From contig JBJFGY010000089.1 of the NCBI GenBank assembly GCA_051893155.1, forward strand, positions 1 through 6,944: a stretch of 6,944 bases of DNA, written 5' to 3'. A model generated the notes under the pieces. The model did not search any database. It was given only the letters and a program-made list of their open reading frames with translations, and was not told the origin of the DNA. The position numbers and the translations under genes were made by a program. Positions 6,441 through 6,944 of this stretch are shown piece after piece (the stretch's first letter is position 1; each line of letters begins with the position of its first letter). The stretch is from UBA6448 sp051893155 (GTDB lineage: Bacteria > Bacillota_I > Bacilli_A > RF39 > UBA660).

Positions 6441-6600
6441 TTTGAAAATTTAGTCTTAGTGGAAATCGCCGATAAGCCATTAAGTAAAAAATGTAAGGCA
6501 GAAATAACCCTATTGGCACGGGAGTTATGAAATAACTAAAATTTCACAAAGGGCAATTGCCCAGGCAGAACTCTACCCTTTTGAAATAAGTAAAGGAGGT
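6441..6600 (+). ncRNA. structured 5' leader RNA with competing hairpins
   Basis: This stretch lies between the plus-strand promoters and the ATG at 6608, is richer in G and C than its surroundings and carries a chain of possible stems: CTTA/TAAG (6455-6458 with 6473-6476), GCC-TTA/TAA-GGC (6476-6482 with 6494-6499, one bulge), ATAACCC/GGG-A-GTTAT (6504-6510 with 6520-6528), AGTTAT/ATAACT (6523-6528 with 6532-6537), TGAAAT/ATTTCA (6528-6533 with 6541-6546), a palindrome GGGCAATTGCCC (6551-6562), and a 12-bp stem with one bulged C (6541-6553 with 6576-6587) ending five bases before the ribosome site. Several share the same bases, so they cannot form together. This is the layout of an attenuator or switch. 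No riboswitch class I know matches. Some dyads could instead be binding sites in DNA or part of a transfer origin. Confidence 0.5.
6496..6578 (+). repeat. imperfect direct repeat AGGCAGAA...ACCCT in the leader
   Basis: AGGCAGAA occurs at 6496-6503 and again at 6563-6570. Each copy is followed after 3-4 bases by ACCCT and a T-rich triplet, giving two related blocks of about 19 bases whose starts are 67 bases apart. The first block feeds the 5' arm of the ATAACCC stem and the second the 3' arm of the large stem, so the repeat may be a duplicated structural or recognition module. Confidence 0.5.
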
Positions 6601-6607
6601 GTTTAAA

Positions 6608-6931
6608 ATGGATCAAAAATATTTCACTTTAGTAAGAAAAGATGTTTTAGATAATCAAGATTTATCATTAAGTGCTAAAGGATTATATTGTTTAATCTGT
6701 TATGACTTAACTAAATCACTTAGAAGATTATTAATAGACAAAAATACTAGAGAAGAAACTATTAATAGTTCTAAAGAATTAGAAAAATATGATTATGCAC
6801 ATTTTTATAATTTAGAAGAATGTGTAGATAAAGATTCATATCTTGGTCTTAATGTTTCAATACAACCAACTGATGAATTTAAGAATTTAGTTGATTTAAA
6901 ACATAAAAAATTAAAAGAATTAGAAAGATAA
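6608..6931 (+). CDS. HTH/replication-initiator-like N-terminus with unrecognised C-terminal part
   Basis: A 107-residue soluble protein. The first 30 or so residues (YFTLVRKDVLDNQDLSLSAKG and on to LYCLICYDL) resemble the opening of the HTH proteins (HTH_36 type) that begin replication or control genes of phages, plasmids and integrative elements: a short strand, a DxxLS turn and AKGLYxxL. The rest of the usual HTH is not visible. After about residue 35 the protein continues into a charged segment I cannot assign, so this may be a shortened or rearranged relative, or a distinct small protein family. ATG at 6608 is chosen because AAAGGAGGTG (6592-6601) lies 6 bases upstream. An upstream GTG at 6599 falls inside that site. 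It is transcribed away from the defence operon from P1/P2 through the structured leader, and a second gene evidently follows. Confidence 0.72.
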   Translation: MDQKYFTLVRKDVLDNQDLSLSAKGLYCLICYDLTKSLRRLLIDKNTREETINSSKELEKYDYAHFYNLEECVDKDSYLGLNVSIQPTDEFKNLVDLKHKKLKELER

Positions 6932-6940
6932 AAGGAGGTG
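6931..6940 (+). promoter_or_regulatory. ribosome binding site of a further plus-strand gene outside the window
   Basis: AAAGGAGGTG begins on the last base of the preceding stop codon and is identical to the site at 6592-6601. No start codon follows in the remaining four bases, so the gene it serves lies beyond 6944. It shows that the plus-strand gene belongs to an operon. Confidence 0.7.
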
Positions 6941-6944
6941 TAAT

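Noticed and set aside
6173..6445. Plus-strand open frame across the regulator start and the intergenic region
   Set aside because: It runs antisense to the HTH codons and through the promoters and operators, with a Phe/Leu-rich translation and no ribosome site.
6322..6519. Minus-strand open frame of 65 codons in the intergenic region
   Set aside because: It covers the operators, both plus-strand promoters and the leader hairpins, and I see no ribosome site for it. The regulatory reading explains the region better.
6491..6535. Very short leader reading frames (ATG-TAA at 6491 and ATG-AAA-TAA at 6527)
   Set aside because: They have no properly spaced ribosome site, and frames this short are expected by chance; the same bases are better explained by the hairpins.

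Overview
The window is very AT-rich, with strong AAAGGAGGTG-type Shine-Dalgarno sites, closely packed overlapping genes and TTGACA/TATAAT-type promoters. This points to a low-GC Bacillota (or related gut bacterium) using the standard code: tryptophan is TGG in the open frames and TGA ends one gene. Nothing in the window is a core metabolic gene. It reads as an anti-phage defence cassette, probably carried on a mobile element.

Layout. Positions 6275 down to 2957 hold a minus-strand operon of four genes: an XRE-type regulator, an Mrr-fold restriction endonuclease, a Dam/D12-class adenine methyltransferase and a second PD-(D/E)XK restriction endonuclease resembling the TdeIII family. Gaps are 13 and 11 bases and the last junction overlaps by 14 bases, so translation is probably coupled. 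After a 151-base spacer with its own candidate -10 box and a 12-bp inverted repeat comes a large PHP-plus-ABC/SMC-like ATPase (2805-292), similar in architecture to the single-gene Ppl/TrlF-like defence proteins. A small acidic, coiled-coil-prone protein (305-39) overlaps its 3' end by 14 bases.

Right of the regulator lies a 332-base non-coding region (6276-6607). It holds a minus-strand promoter for the operon, one strong and one weaker plus-strand promoter, and three CGGACA-containing candidate operators placed on these promoters. It also holds a long structured leader with several competing hairpins, which ends just before the ribosome binding site of a divergent plus-strand gene (6608-6931). 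That gene starts like a replication-initiator-type HTH protein of integrative elements or phages, but its C-terminal part is unrecognised. A second identical Shine-Dalgarno follows at 6931, so the plus-strand operon continues past the window edge.

Working model (inference): the methyltransferase protects host DNA, two nucleases cut unmodified (or differently modified) DNA, the XRE protein sets expression through the CGGACA operators and may also sense the divergent mobile-element promoter, and the PHP-ATPase with its small partner is a second defence layer in the same island.
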